DNA from: Oscillospiraceae bacterium
GTDB lineage: Bacteria; Bacillota; Clostridia; Oscillospirales; Ruminococcaceae
Assembly (NCBI GenBank): GCA_022791315.1
Contig: JAAVYW010000063.1
Span: forward strand, 1-64,000
Length of the DNA: 64,000 nt
Direction: 5' to 3'
Shown here: positions 34,897-42,609 of the stretch, piece after piece
How the letters are laid out: every line of letters starts with the position of its first letter
Position numbering within the stretch: the stretch's first letter is position 1
Notes under the pieces: generated by a model
The model's database searches: none
Told to the model about the DNA's origin: nothing
What the model saw: only the letters and a program-made list of their open reading frames with translations
Made by a program: the position numbers and the translations under genes

Positions 34897-35664
34897 TTAT
34901 CGGTTCTCTTCCAAAATCTCCCGCAGCTTTTCCATCTGCGAGGAGACAGAGGCGTCAATAATGCCCTGTGGCGTATGCACAATGCACCCGCCGGGCGAGA
35001 GATCCGCCCCTAAAATCTCCGGTACGACAGAACCCTGCCGCTTCGCCATTTCCTTTTTTAGTTCCTCCACCAGGCCTGGCAGCTGGGAAGAGACTTCCAC
35101 ACTAATCCATTCGGCGTTCTTCACTGTGGAGACCGCCTTGTTCACTAAGGGAATCATCAGCTCCCGGTGCTCGGCAATAGATTCGTCCATCACCTTTTCT
35201 GCAATGTCCAATGCCAGGTCAGTGAGTCCCTGCTCATATTGAATCGTAAAATTCCGGTGGTCCTGCTGCAGCTGTTCCATCAAGCCATCCACCTGTCGCA
35301 GGCAGCCCTGGATTTCAGCCTTGTGCTCTTCATAGGCTGTCTGGTAGGCTTCATCCCTGGCCTCACGCCGCAGCCTTCCCGCATCGGACTGGGCCTGTTC
35401 CAGGATTTGATTCCGCTCGTTGTTGGCGTTCTGCAAAATTTTCTGGGCCACCTCTTCCGCGTGAGACCTTGTTCGCTCCTCCATGATATGCATCCGGAGC
35501 AAGAATTGTGCCTCCCGCTCCTCCTCAGTTTCCTGAGCAGTGGAGGCGGCCTCCTCCTCTTCGCCCGGCTCCGAGAAGGGTTGGGACGAAAAGTCCGGAA
35601 TACGGTACACCTCGTCTGAGGGATGTGCCCCCCCGGGCTTAATGACCTTAGGCAAGGATCTCAT
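34897..35664 (-). CDS. fliH: Flagellar assembly protein FliH
   Basis: 255 residues. A long central coiled coil (about 50-130, Glu/Arg/Ala-rich) is followed by a C-terminal domain like V-ATPase subunit E (LALDIAEKVMDESIAEH). It regulates FliI. The start is uncertain: ATG 35664 is only 1 nt from AAGGAG within the fliG end (17-bp overlap), while TTG 35655 has better spacing. Confidence 0.9.
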   Translation of the reverse strand: MRSLPKVIKPGGAHPSDEVYRIPDFSSQPFSEPGEEEEAASTAQETEEEREAQFLLRMHIMEERTRSHAEEVAQKILQNANNERNQILEQAQSDAGRLRREARDEAYQTAYEEHKAEIQGCLRQVDGLMEQLQQDHRNFTIQYEQGLTDLALDIAEKVMDESIAEHRELMIPLVNKAVSTVKNAEWISVEVSSQLPGLVEELKKEMAKRQGSVVPEILGADLSPGGCIVHTPQGIIDASVSSQMEKLREILEENR

Positions 35665-36655
35665 CTCCTTCGCCTCTTGCTATGGTGATTTCACCAGCCT
35701 CTTCCAGTGTCCGGATAGTGGAGACAATCTTCTGCTGGGCCTCTTCCACATCACGCATACGGATATTGTGCAGGTACTGGATATCCTGCTCCACCGATTC
35801 ACGCATACGCACAGACATATTTTGCAGGATAGCCTGCTTGACATCCTCGTTGGCAGATTTGAGGGCCACAGCCAGGTCTTTGGTATCCACCTCGCGGATA
35901 AACCGCTGGATAGACATCGTATCCAGGCTGACAATGTCTTCAAAGACGAACATACGCTTACGGATTTCATCAGCCAGCGCGGCGTCTTTCTCCGCCAATT
36001 CGTCGAAGATGAACTTCTCCGTAGAGCGGTCCACCCGGTTCATAATCTCTGCAATATACGGCACACCGCCCACTTCCACCTGGTCGGAGGTGACAATGGC
36101 AGAGAACCGCTTCTCCAGCGTATTTTCCACCAGTTTAATCATCTCAGGGGAAACCCTGTCCAGCTCGGCAATCCGCCGGATTACATCCAGCTGGATAGTT
36201 CTGGGCAGCTCGGCAATAATCTGCGCCGCTTGGTCGGAGCGCGCATAAGAGAGCACCAGGGCAATAGTCTGTGGGTGCTCGTTTTGCAGCATCATCTGCA
36301 CGTTTTTGCAGTCCGCCTTGCGGACAAATTCAAAGGACTTAGAGCGCAAGGATTTACTCAGCCGCTCCATAAAGGAGGAGGCCTGCTGCTGGCCAAAGGC
36401 CTTTTCCAGCACATCCTTGGCATAGAGCACGCCGCCCTCATTAATCACCTTTTGGGTGATGCAGAGGCCGTAGAAATCCTCCACGGTCTCCTGCATATCC
36501 TCAGGCGAGAGCCGGTCCAGCTTGGCAATTTCCAGCGACAGCTGCTCAATCTCTTCTTCCGAGAGGAACTTATAGACCTCAGAGGCCCGTTCGGCCCCCA
36601 GGGCAATGATAACGGCAGCTGCCTTTTTAACGGAAGTAAGAGTCTCCGAAGCCAT
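35648..36655 (-). CDS. fliG: Flagellar motor switch protein FliG
   Basis: 335 residues, full length. The N-terminal domain binds FliF (KKAAAVIIALGAERASEVYKFL); the middle has the EHPQT FliM-binding motif (QNEHPQTIALVLSY); the C-terminal domain holds the charged torque helix (SIQRFIREVDTKDLAVALK). It starts 1 bp after fliF with GGAGGAGGAG. Confidence 0.97.
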   Translation of the reverse strand: MASETLTSVKKAAAVIIALGAERASEVYKFLSEEEIEQLSLEIAKLDRLSPEDMQETVEDFYGLCITQKVINEGGVLYAKDVLEKAFGQQQASSFMERLSKSLRSKSFEFVRKADCKNVQMMLQNEHPQTIALVLSYARSDQAAQIIAELPRTIQLDVIRRIAELDRVSPEMIKLVENTLEKRFSAIVTSDQVEVGGVPYIAEIMNRVDRSTEKFIFDELAEKDAALADEIRKRMFVFEDIVSLDTMSIQRFIREVDTKDLAVALKSANEDVKQAILQNMSVRMRESVEQDIQYLHNIRMRDVEEAQQKIVSTIRTLEEAGEITIARGEGDEILA

Positions 36656-36656
36656 A

Positions 36657-38282
36657 CTACTCCTCCTCCTTCAGCATCGAGCGCAGCAACGCCGCGGTAA
36701 TCTCCGGATTTTCCTTGGCGAAATCCCGGATTTCCTGTGTAATAGCGTTCTCCTTCTGATTGGAGTTGGCCAACGCCTCGTTTTGCAGCATCCGCTTGTG
36801 CTCTTCGATTTCCCGCTCGATTTCCTCCTGGGTCTGCACAGCAGATTCCGCCAGTTCCGCCGCTGCGGCTGCGGCCTCCTCCTCTTCCTGCTGTTTCTTC
36901 TTCTTGCGCTTGCGCAGGATAGAGAGCACCACAATCAGCACGATAATCAGCAGCAACAACGCGCCGCCCACAATAATCAACAGGATAATCTGCTGTCTGG
37001 TGAGCTGGAACCCAGTCCCGTCGTTGGGTGTAGGCCCAGCCGGCACTGTAAAGTTCAAATTCGTCACCGAGATATTATCCGATGTGATGTTCGTAGCCCT
37101 GGAAATCAGGGAAATCAGGGTCTCCTCCACATCCAGGTCAAAGTCCGGGTCATTGACGATAACCGCAATGGTAGCCCGCTCCAAGATGGGCTCGCCCCGT
37201 TCAATCTGCGTGAGGATATAGCTCACATCGTAGTTGATTTCCTTGTGGTAATCTGTCGTAGAGGCATCCCCAGTGCCATCCTCATTGGGATAGATAGGGG
37301 GAGTGTCCGTGTTGTTCTCCTCTCCCACGATACCCCCGATGGAGACCGTGCCGTCCAAGGAGTAATCCTCCTGGTAGTGGTTGATAACGCCGCTGTTCCC
37401 GCCGTCCTGTGCCGGGCGGTACTCCTTTTGCTCCGACATCATCTTGTCATAGTCCAACACTACCGTAGCCACAGCGGTCACTCCGTCGCTGCCATACCGG
37501 GCCGAGAGCAGCCGCTTCACGTTGTTCTCCAGCTGCTCGGCAATCAGCCGCTCATATTCCAACCGCTGCACGCTATAATACCCGGCGCTGGAGGGGTCAT
37601 CCACACCCGGCATTTCCAGCCCGGTGTCCCCGTCCACCACCACCACATCGTCCGGGTCCAGATTGGGCACCGAAGTAGACGCCAGGTGCTTAATTGCCGT
37701 AACCCGCTCCGGGGTCAACTCATATCCAGGCTTCATCCGTACGGTAACACCGGCGCGGCTCACGTCCCGGTTTGCCTGGTCCCATATGTAGTTGCTGGTT
37801 TCGGGCACCGTGAACGTCACCACTGCATCCTCGATTCCCACCTGGCGCAGCAGGGTCTGCTGCATCCGGTTCTGTGCCTCGAAAATCAGCGCTGTCCTCT
37901 TCTCAAATTCAGTAGAAGTAAAACCCGACATGCTGCTAAAGGTGTCATAGCTCAGTGTGCTCTTGGGGTACCCCTTGCCGTTCAACTGAAAGACCAGGTT
38001 ATCCCATTGCTCTGAGGGCACCAGTATCTGCCCCCTGTTGTCAATCTGGGGCTGCACATCCATTTCCTGTAACGTGGCATAGACCTGTGTGGCCTCCTCA
38101 TTGCTCATACCGGGGAACAAAACACGATAGGGGTTTTCCCGGGTGTTCAGTATCACCGTGAGGAGTATCAGCAGCACCAGCACCCCGCCCCCGATGGAGC
38201 AAGCCAGGATTTTGGTTTTCTTTGTCAGCTTTGCCCAGAATTCCTTTATTTTCTCGAGGATTGCTTTAAAATCAAATTTCAT
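36657..38282 (-). CDS. fliF: Flagellar MS-ring protein FliF
   Basis: 541 residues. There are two membrane helices, at about 25-45 (ILACSIGGGVLVLLILLTVIL) and about 425-445, with the periplasmic-side ring-building domains between, including the YscJ-like segment (NPYRVLFPGMSNEEATQVYATL). The C-terminal tail (IRDFAKENPEITAALLRSML) binds FliG. It follows fliE by 65 bp. Confidence 0.96.
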   Translation of the reverse strand: MKFDFKAILEKIKEFWAKLTKKTKILACSIGGGVLVLLILLTVILNTRENPYRVLFPGMSNEEATQVYATLQEMDVQPQIDNRGQILVPSEQWDNLVFQLNGKGYPKSTLSYDTFSSMSGFTSTEFEKRTALIFEAQNRMQQTLLRQVGIEDAVVTFTVPETSNYIWDQANRDVSRAGVTVRMKPGYELTPERVTAIKHLASTSVPNLDPDDVVVVDGDTGLEMPGVDDPSSAGYYSVQRLEYERLIAEQLENNVKRLLSARYGSDGVTAVATVVLDYDKMMSEQKEYRPAQDGGNSGVINHYQEDYSLDGTVSIGGIVGEENNTDTPPIYPNEDGTGDASTTDYHKEINYDVSYILTQIERGEPILERATIAVIVNDPDFDLDVEETLISLISRATNITSDNISVTNLNFTVPAGPTPNDGTGFQLTRQQIILLIIVGGALLLLIIVLIVVLSILRKRKKKKQQEEEEAAAAAAELAESAVQTQEEIEREIEEHKRMLQNEALANSNQKENAITQEIRDFAKENPEITAALLRSMLKEEE

Positions 38283-38347
38283 TGGAGCTCTACCAGCTCT
38301 TCAATCCGATTCATCTTCTCTTCGACTCCCCTTTGCGTTTCACAAAA

Positions 38348-38650
38348 CTAGATTTGCATCTGCATAATCTCTTTGTAGGCGCTCACGGCGCGGGAAGTAA
38401 GCTGCACCGCAGTTTCCACAGCGGTAGCTTCCATGGCCGAGTTAATCATCATTGTATGCAGGCTGGTCACGTCTCCCATCGCTAAGTCATAGGAATCGGC
38501 CGCAGCCTGCTGCTGTGTCTGCTGCAATGTATCCATCGCATCCCGGATGATACTGGCAAAGGATTGGTTCCCCTGCTGTTCTGTCGTTTCAGCGCTGGGT
38601 TCGCCCAGGGGCTGTAACGTAGGGAGCGTACTCAGTGGCACAATAAACAT
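38348..38650 (-). CDS. fliE: Flagellar hook-basal body protein FliE
   Basis: 100 residues with the family C-terminal helix pair (SYDLAMGDVTSLHTMMINSAMEATAVETAVQL-type) joining MS ring and rod. Ribosome site AGGAGG 13 nt upstream. It is the first gene of the fla/che operon; the usual flgB and flgC upstream of fliE are missing. Confidence 0.93.
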   Translation of the reverse strand: MFIVPLSTLPTLQPLGEPSAETTEQQGNQSFASIIRDAMDTLQQTQQQAAADSYDLAMGDVTSLHTMMINSAMEATAVETAVQLTSRAVSAYKEIMQMQI

Positions 38651-38717
38651 ATCTATTTTATCCTCCTAAAAAATAGTGTTTCCTCTCAGAAGAAAATTGC
38701 ATGAAAACCCGGTTCTA

Positions 38718-38746
38718 ATTATACACAATTTGTCACAGGATGTAAA
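38718..38746 (-). promoter_or_regulatory. SigA-type promoter of the fla/che operon
   Basis: Read on the - strand: TTTACA (38746-38741), 17-bp spacer, TATAAT (38723-38718). The leader to fliE is about 60 nt. It would drive the whole 25-kb operon. Confidence 0.75.
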
Positions 38747-38750
38747 GTAA

Positions 38751-39053
38751 AACATGCGAGGAAATCCCCACCGAATTTCATTTTTTTCCCGACAGTTTCC
38801 CCAAATTTCCCTAGCATTTTTTCCCAAAATCCCCTCTTCTTGTCAAAACACTGTCATATTCACCAAATCATATGCAATCGTTTGCCCTATTATGCCTAAT
38901 TAAAAAAGGAATTTGTGCCAATTCGCTTTCCGAAACCTTCCGCCAAAGAAATTCTCGGCCGGGAGAAAAATTTTATCAATTCCGCCTCCATTTTTAGGCA
39001 ATTTGTCCTTTTCTCCAAAAATTCTCTTCCCATGAAAAAATCCATCCTTTTTT
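38751..39053. other. AT-rich non-coding stretch upstream of the fla/che promoter
   Basis: About 300 bp of AT-rich, poly-T-rich sequence with no gene and no convincing motif. It could hold regulator sites for the fla/che promoter; I see nothing specific. Confidence 0.4.
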
Positions 39054-39227
39054 TATAATCGAAACACTTGAAAAGTGGCACTTTTCAAGTCTGCGGCCTT
39101 AGGGCCGCAGAGAGCCGCTTTCGCGGCTCTATTTCTCATTTCACAGTCAAACGCGCGTGCTATACGCGCAGGCGGGCAAAGCCCGCCCACTTGAAAATAG
39201 TACCTATTTTCAAGTGCTTTGACTATA
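39054..39227. mobile_element. 174-bp palindrome-rich MITE-like element, copy A
   Basis: The ends are imperfect inverted repeats: TATAATCGAAACACTTGAAA on the left and the complement of TATAGTCAAAGCACTTGAAA on the right. Inside are a run of hairpins: CACTTGAAAAG/CTTTTCAAGT (39064-39090), CTGCGGCC/GGCCGCAG (39091-39110), AGAGCCG/CGGCTCT (39111-39130), GGCGGGC/GCCCGCC (39171-39187) and a terminal CACTTGAAAATA/TATTTTCAAGTG stem (39188-39216). Copy B at 52.5 kb has equal length and about 94 percent identity. No transposase gene. TA at both ends could be a target duplication. Confidence 0.8.
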
Positions 39228-39291
39228 CAGCTATGCCCTTCAAGAAACAGATTTCCCAGGCAATACAACTAGATTACAAATGAAAGGGGCG

Positions 39292-39328
39292 AAAAACCAG
39301 ACTAGCGGAAGCAGTCCGCCAGTCTGGT
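39292..39328 (-). terminator. Terminator after cheV
   Basis: Read on the - strand: ACCAGACTGGCGG pairs with CCGCTAGTCTGGT (one mismatch), then TTTTT. It lies 39 bp after the cheV stop. Confidence 0.85.
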
Positions 39329-39367
39329 CAGTCAGATGGTCTAGGGGAAAGGAAAGAGGGGCACAAC

Positions 39368-40312
39368 TCAGCGGTCAGTCTTTTTGACCTCCCCTTTCTC
39401 CAGGGCCAGGTCATCAATCAGGGTCACCAGGTCAGCAATCTGGGGTTTTGTCAGCTGGGCATCAGCCCCTACCTGCTCGCCCTTACGCCACATCTCCTCG
39501 TTGATGAGGGAAGAGAAGAGGATAACCGGCAGCTGGCGCAGCACAGCGTCATTTTTAATCAGTTTGGTGAGATGGTGCCCATCCATCTGGGGCATCTCAA
39601 TATCCGTCACCACACAGCACACATGGTCGCTGATTGGGTCGCCCTGTTCCTTGGCCTCCTGGAGATAGTCCCAAGCCTCCTGGCCGTTATCTGTGATAAT
39701 CAGGTTCTCATAGCCAGAGCGCTTCAGCGATTCCACAATCATCTTGGAGAGCAGCATAGAGTCTTCTGCCAGCAGAATAGGCCGGTCGTTACGCTCCCGC
39801 GCCCCCAGTTTCTTCAGGTCATCATATTGAATACCCAAATCAGGGCTAATCTCCGACACGATTTTCTCAAAATCCAAAATCGTAATAAGGCGCCCGTCAA
39901 AGTCAGCGATACCGGTGGCCACACCTTCTTTGCCGCCATAAATAATTTTATCCGGCTTTTTAATCTGCTTCCAGGACACACGGGCAATCCCCTCCACTGT
40001 ATGGACATGGAAAGCAAAATCCGTATTGTTAAAGGTAGTGATAATGAAAATATCCCGGCCCGGATTCTCCGAAGGGGCCAGGTTCAAATAACTGGCCAGG
40101 TTGATTACAGTAATCACCGAATCCCGGGTCTTAAAGACGCCTTCAATATCCTTCTGGGCCTTCTGCATGGCCTTAACGGGGCATATCATCTCAATCTTGC
40201 GCACCTTAGCCACATTGATGCCAAAAGTCTGTCCCGCAATGGTAAATTCCATAATTTCAAATTCATTGGTTCCGGATTCCAGCAAAATCTCGGTCTGTCT
40301 TTTCATTTCCAT
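39368..40312 (-). CDS. cheV: Chemotaxis coupling/receiver protein CheV
   Basis: 314 residues. A CheW domain (about 15-160: EIMEFTIAGQTFGINVAKVRKIE) is fused to a receiver (about 175-305) with ILLAEDSMLL, phospho-acceptor Asp in CVVTDIEMPQMDG, and Lys in LTKPQ. It couples receptors to CheA and takes part in adaptation by its own phosphorylation. A monocistronic gene with its own promoter and terminator, outside both che operons. Confidence 0.95.
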   Translation of the reverse strand: MEMKRQTEILLESGTNEFEIMEFTIAGQTFGINVAKVRKIEMICPVKAMQKAQKDIEGVFKTRDSVITVINLASYLNLAPSENPGRDIFIITTFNNTDFAFHVHTVEGIARVSWKQIKKPDKIIYGGKEGVATGIADFDGRLITILDFEKIVSEISPDLGIQYDDLKKLGARERNDRPILLAEDSMLLSKMIVESLKRSGYENLIITDNGQEAWDYLQEAKEQGDPISDHVCCVVTDIEMPQMDGHHLTKLIKNDAVLRQLPVILFSSLINEEMWRKGEQVGADAQLTKPQIADLVTLIDDLALEKGEVKKTDR

Positions 40313-40371
40313 ACAGCCGTCCCATCCTTCCTGCTACGGTGCCTGCTGCACAGTACACCTTCTCTCTATAG

Positions 40372-40400
40372 ATTATCGGACACTTTTCCGAAAAAAGCAA
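40372..40400 (-). promoter_or_regulatory. Promoter of cheV
   Basis: Read on the - strand: TTGCTT (40400-40395), 17-bp spacer, GATAAT (40377-40372). The -10 region also reads CCGATAA, like the SigD -10 consensus, but no TAAA box stands at the SigD distance. Confidence 0.55.
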
Positions 40401-40583
40401 GTGCTCTTTCAAAAAAATCCCGAAAAGCCCTCCCACGCCACCGGATATGCCCAGAATGTGCAGTTATTTTCCGCTTTTTAGAGGTTTGGTCTCTTTTATT
40501 AGACTCCCAATTCGCTTCTGTGTTCCTAACGCCTTAATTTTGGATTTCAATATATAATAATTCGCCTATCCAAATTATATAGA

Positions 40584-40826
40584 TTATACTTCAACTCTGT
40601 GCGCAGTGATTATTGTATAGCTATGTGCGTTCACGGTTATTTTGTAGTGACCTGTGAAAATATACCAGTTCTTTCCGATTCTTTCAATTTTAGCATTTTT
40701 GTCCAGAATCTGCCCCCTGCTCCATTGGACAACATCGTCTGTTTCAATTTGGCAGTTCCTTTTGATCCGCTCTACACCCATTTCTGTTGTATGAAGTTTA
40801 TCAAGGTTTTTAATTAAATCATTCAT
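40584..40826 (-). CDS. DUF3781-family small protein
   Basis: 80 residues from ATG 40826: LIKNLDKLHTTEMGVERIKRN, then GKNWYIF, then ITVNAHSYTIITAH, the DUF3781 pattern. Function unknown. The frame is open for 42 more codons upstream, with no ribosome site at either place. Coding and flanking DNA (40.3-40.9 kb) is clearly AT-richer than the genes on both sides, suggesting later acquisition. Confidence 0.75.
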   Translation of the reverse strand: MNDLIKNLDKLHTTEMGVERIKRNCQIETDDVVQWSRGQILDKNAKIERIGKNWYIFTGHYKITVNAHSYTIITAHRVEV

Positions 40827-40955
40827 TCTTATACCATCTTGTGCATATTTACCATTGTGATTCACCGGGAACACGAAGTCGAATTGGGACTTATTAGAAA
40901 AGAGACCAAGCGGCAGCCCCTCCCAGCAAGGAAGAGGACCACCCCACATCATACC

Positions 40956-42539
40956 CTAAACCGACTGGGCCTCCTCCACTGAGATGACCCCTTCCAGCAC
41001 CAGCCTCCGGCAACGGTCGGCCAGCGCCTCCCGTTCGGCGGCCCGCAGCCCGGCCTCCCATTCAGCGCACTGCCCTGCCCGCAGTGCAGTGCGCAGGGCC
41101 AGGCTGGCCTTCAGCACTGCAAAGACACCTGTGCGCCCCCGGTATCCGGTGTGGAAACATTCGGGGCAGCCCCTGCTGCGGTAAAAGCGGTAATCCCCCT
41201 TGGGCAGGCCCAAAATCCGCTCCTCCTCCTCGGTGGCGGCGTATTCCTCCCGGCAATTGGGGCACAGGCGGCGCGCAGGCCGCAGGGTAACAAAGCCCTT
41301 TACCGCCCCTGCCGCCAGATAGGGCTCCACCCCCAGCGACAACAGCCAGCTCAACGCCGCGCAGGCGTCCGAGGCAGGGAGATTCGCCAATACCATTGGG
41401 CCGGTAAGGGCAGCCCGCAGCGCCAGCTGGGCGCTCTCCCCGTCCGAAAGGTCCCCCAGGGCAATGCCGTCCGGGTTCTGGTGCAGCACTCCCCGCAGGG
41501 CGGCGCCAAAAGTCAGCCCGCCCGGCGAATCAATGGGCACTTGCCCCACCCCCTCCATGTGGTACTCCACCGGGTCTTCCAGGGAAACCAGCCCCAGCCC
41601 CCGGCTTTTTAACTCATCCAGTACCGCATAGAGTACGTCGTTGTTCTCCGTCCCCGCAAAGAGCAGCGCCCCGTGGGGGGAATCCAGCAGGCGGAGCAGC
41701 TCCTCCCGCCCCTTCCCGGCAAGCCCAACGCCCTTCAAGGTGAACTGTTCCGGTGTTTTGCGCAGCAGACGGACCATCACCCGCTCCCCGCACAGCGTGG
41801 GTAAGGTGGAGACATGCAGCTCCACGGTTTCCCGCCGGATTGTCATGAGCGCACGCCCTTCTTGGGGCAGTGCCCGTCCCCGCTCGTCCAGCCGTGCCAT
41901 CTGGCGGATATGCCCCACCACGCCGGCCTGCAGCTCCTTTGGCACAGTGAGGACAGGCCGCAGCACGCCGTCAATACGCATCCGCACGGCCATCCGTCCC
42001 TCGCTTGGTTCCAGATGGATTTCCCCGGCCCCCTCGGTGCAGCCCCGGTGCAGGATAGAGTTTACCAGCCGCACATCCGGGCTCTCCCCCTGTCCGGTTT
42101 CCTCGTCCTCCGGGGCGGCATAGAGCCTGTGCAGCGCCGCCTCCAGCTCCGAGGCAGCGGCAATCATGGGCACCACCCGCCGTTTGGAGGCAGCCCTGAC
42201 CTCCTCCACGGCCACAAAGTTCAGCGGGTCGGCCATAGCCAGCCGCACCTCCGTCTGTGTCGCCTGGACAGGCAGCACCCGGTATTTTTTTGCCAGCGGA
42301 TGGGGCAGCACCTCCGCCATCTCCGCCGGCACGGAGACATTGTGCAGGTCCACAAACTCCACTCCCAACTGGGAGACCAGAGCGTCCACCAGCTGCTGCT
42401 CGGTGATGCGTCCCTGCTTTTGCAGTACCGTTCCCAGCCGCTCCCCCGTCTCGGATTGCAGCTCCAACGCCTCGTCCAGCTGTTCCCGGGTGATGATTCC
42501 CGTGGTAATCAGCAAATCGCCCAGCCGTGCGTATTTCAT
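40956..42539 (-). CDS. MshEN-PilB/GspE-like protein with destroyed ATPase motifs
   Basis: 527 residues. Residues 1-145 form an MshEN-type domain with two LG...L repeats (ARLGDLLITTGIITREQLDE and ERLGTVLQKQGRITEQQLVD), known in MshE to bind c-di-GMP. Residues 155-527 follow the GspE/PilB fold, but every catalytic motif is lost: Walker A has Gly-Glu298 and Lys-Asn299 changes (AGTENNDVLY), the Asp box reads GEIHLEP, Walker B reads GDLSDGES in place of GEIRDxET, and both His-box histidines are Pro (P381, P388). The zinc cysteines remain (C426, C429, C458, C461). No pilin or secretion gene is nearby. It is 70 bp after the hybrid kinase, so it may be a c-di-GMP-binding pseudoenzyme (inference). Confidence 0.85.
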   Translation of the reverse strand: MKYARLGDLLITTGIITREQLDEALELQSETGERLGTVLQKQGRITEQQLVDALVSQLGVEFVDLHNVSVPAEMAEVLPHPLAKKYRVLPVQATQTEVRLAMADPLNFVAVEEVRAASKRRVVPMIAAASELEAALHRLYAAPEDEETGQGESPDVRLVNSILHRGCTEGAGEIHLEPSEGRMAVRMRIDGVLRPVLTVPKELQAGVVGHIRQMARLDERGRALPQEGRALMTIRRETVELHVSTLPTLCGERVMVRLLRKTPEQFTLKGVGLAGKGREELLRLLDSPHGALLFAGTENNDVLYAVLDELKSRGLGLVSLEDPVEYHMEGVGQVPIDSPGGLTFGAALRGVLHQNPDGIALGDLSDGESAQLALRAALTGPMVLANLPASDACAALSWLLSLGVEPYLAAGAVKGFVTLRPARRLCPNCREEYAATEEEERILGLPKGDYRFYRSRGCPECFHTGYRGRTGVFAVLKASLALRTALRAGQCAEWEAGLRAAEREALADRCRRLVLEGVISVEEAQSV

Positions 42540-42609
42540 ACTCGTGTCCGCTCCTTTCTACTCCCCGTCTTTTGTTATGGGTTTTGTTTTTTGTGGTTCC
42601 GCTCCAAGG

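Noticed and set aside
39053..39268. Short protein encoded on the - strand of the 174-bp element (similar frame in copy B)
   Set aside because: The frame follows from the repeat itself; ends differ between copies and no ribosome site is present. Kept only as a test in the findings.
40372..40400. SigD-dependent promoter for cheV
   Set aside because: CCGATAA fits the SigD -10, but there is no TAAA box 15 bp upstream; the SigA reading fits better.
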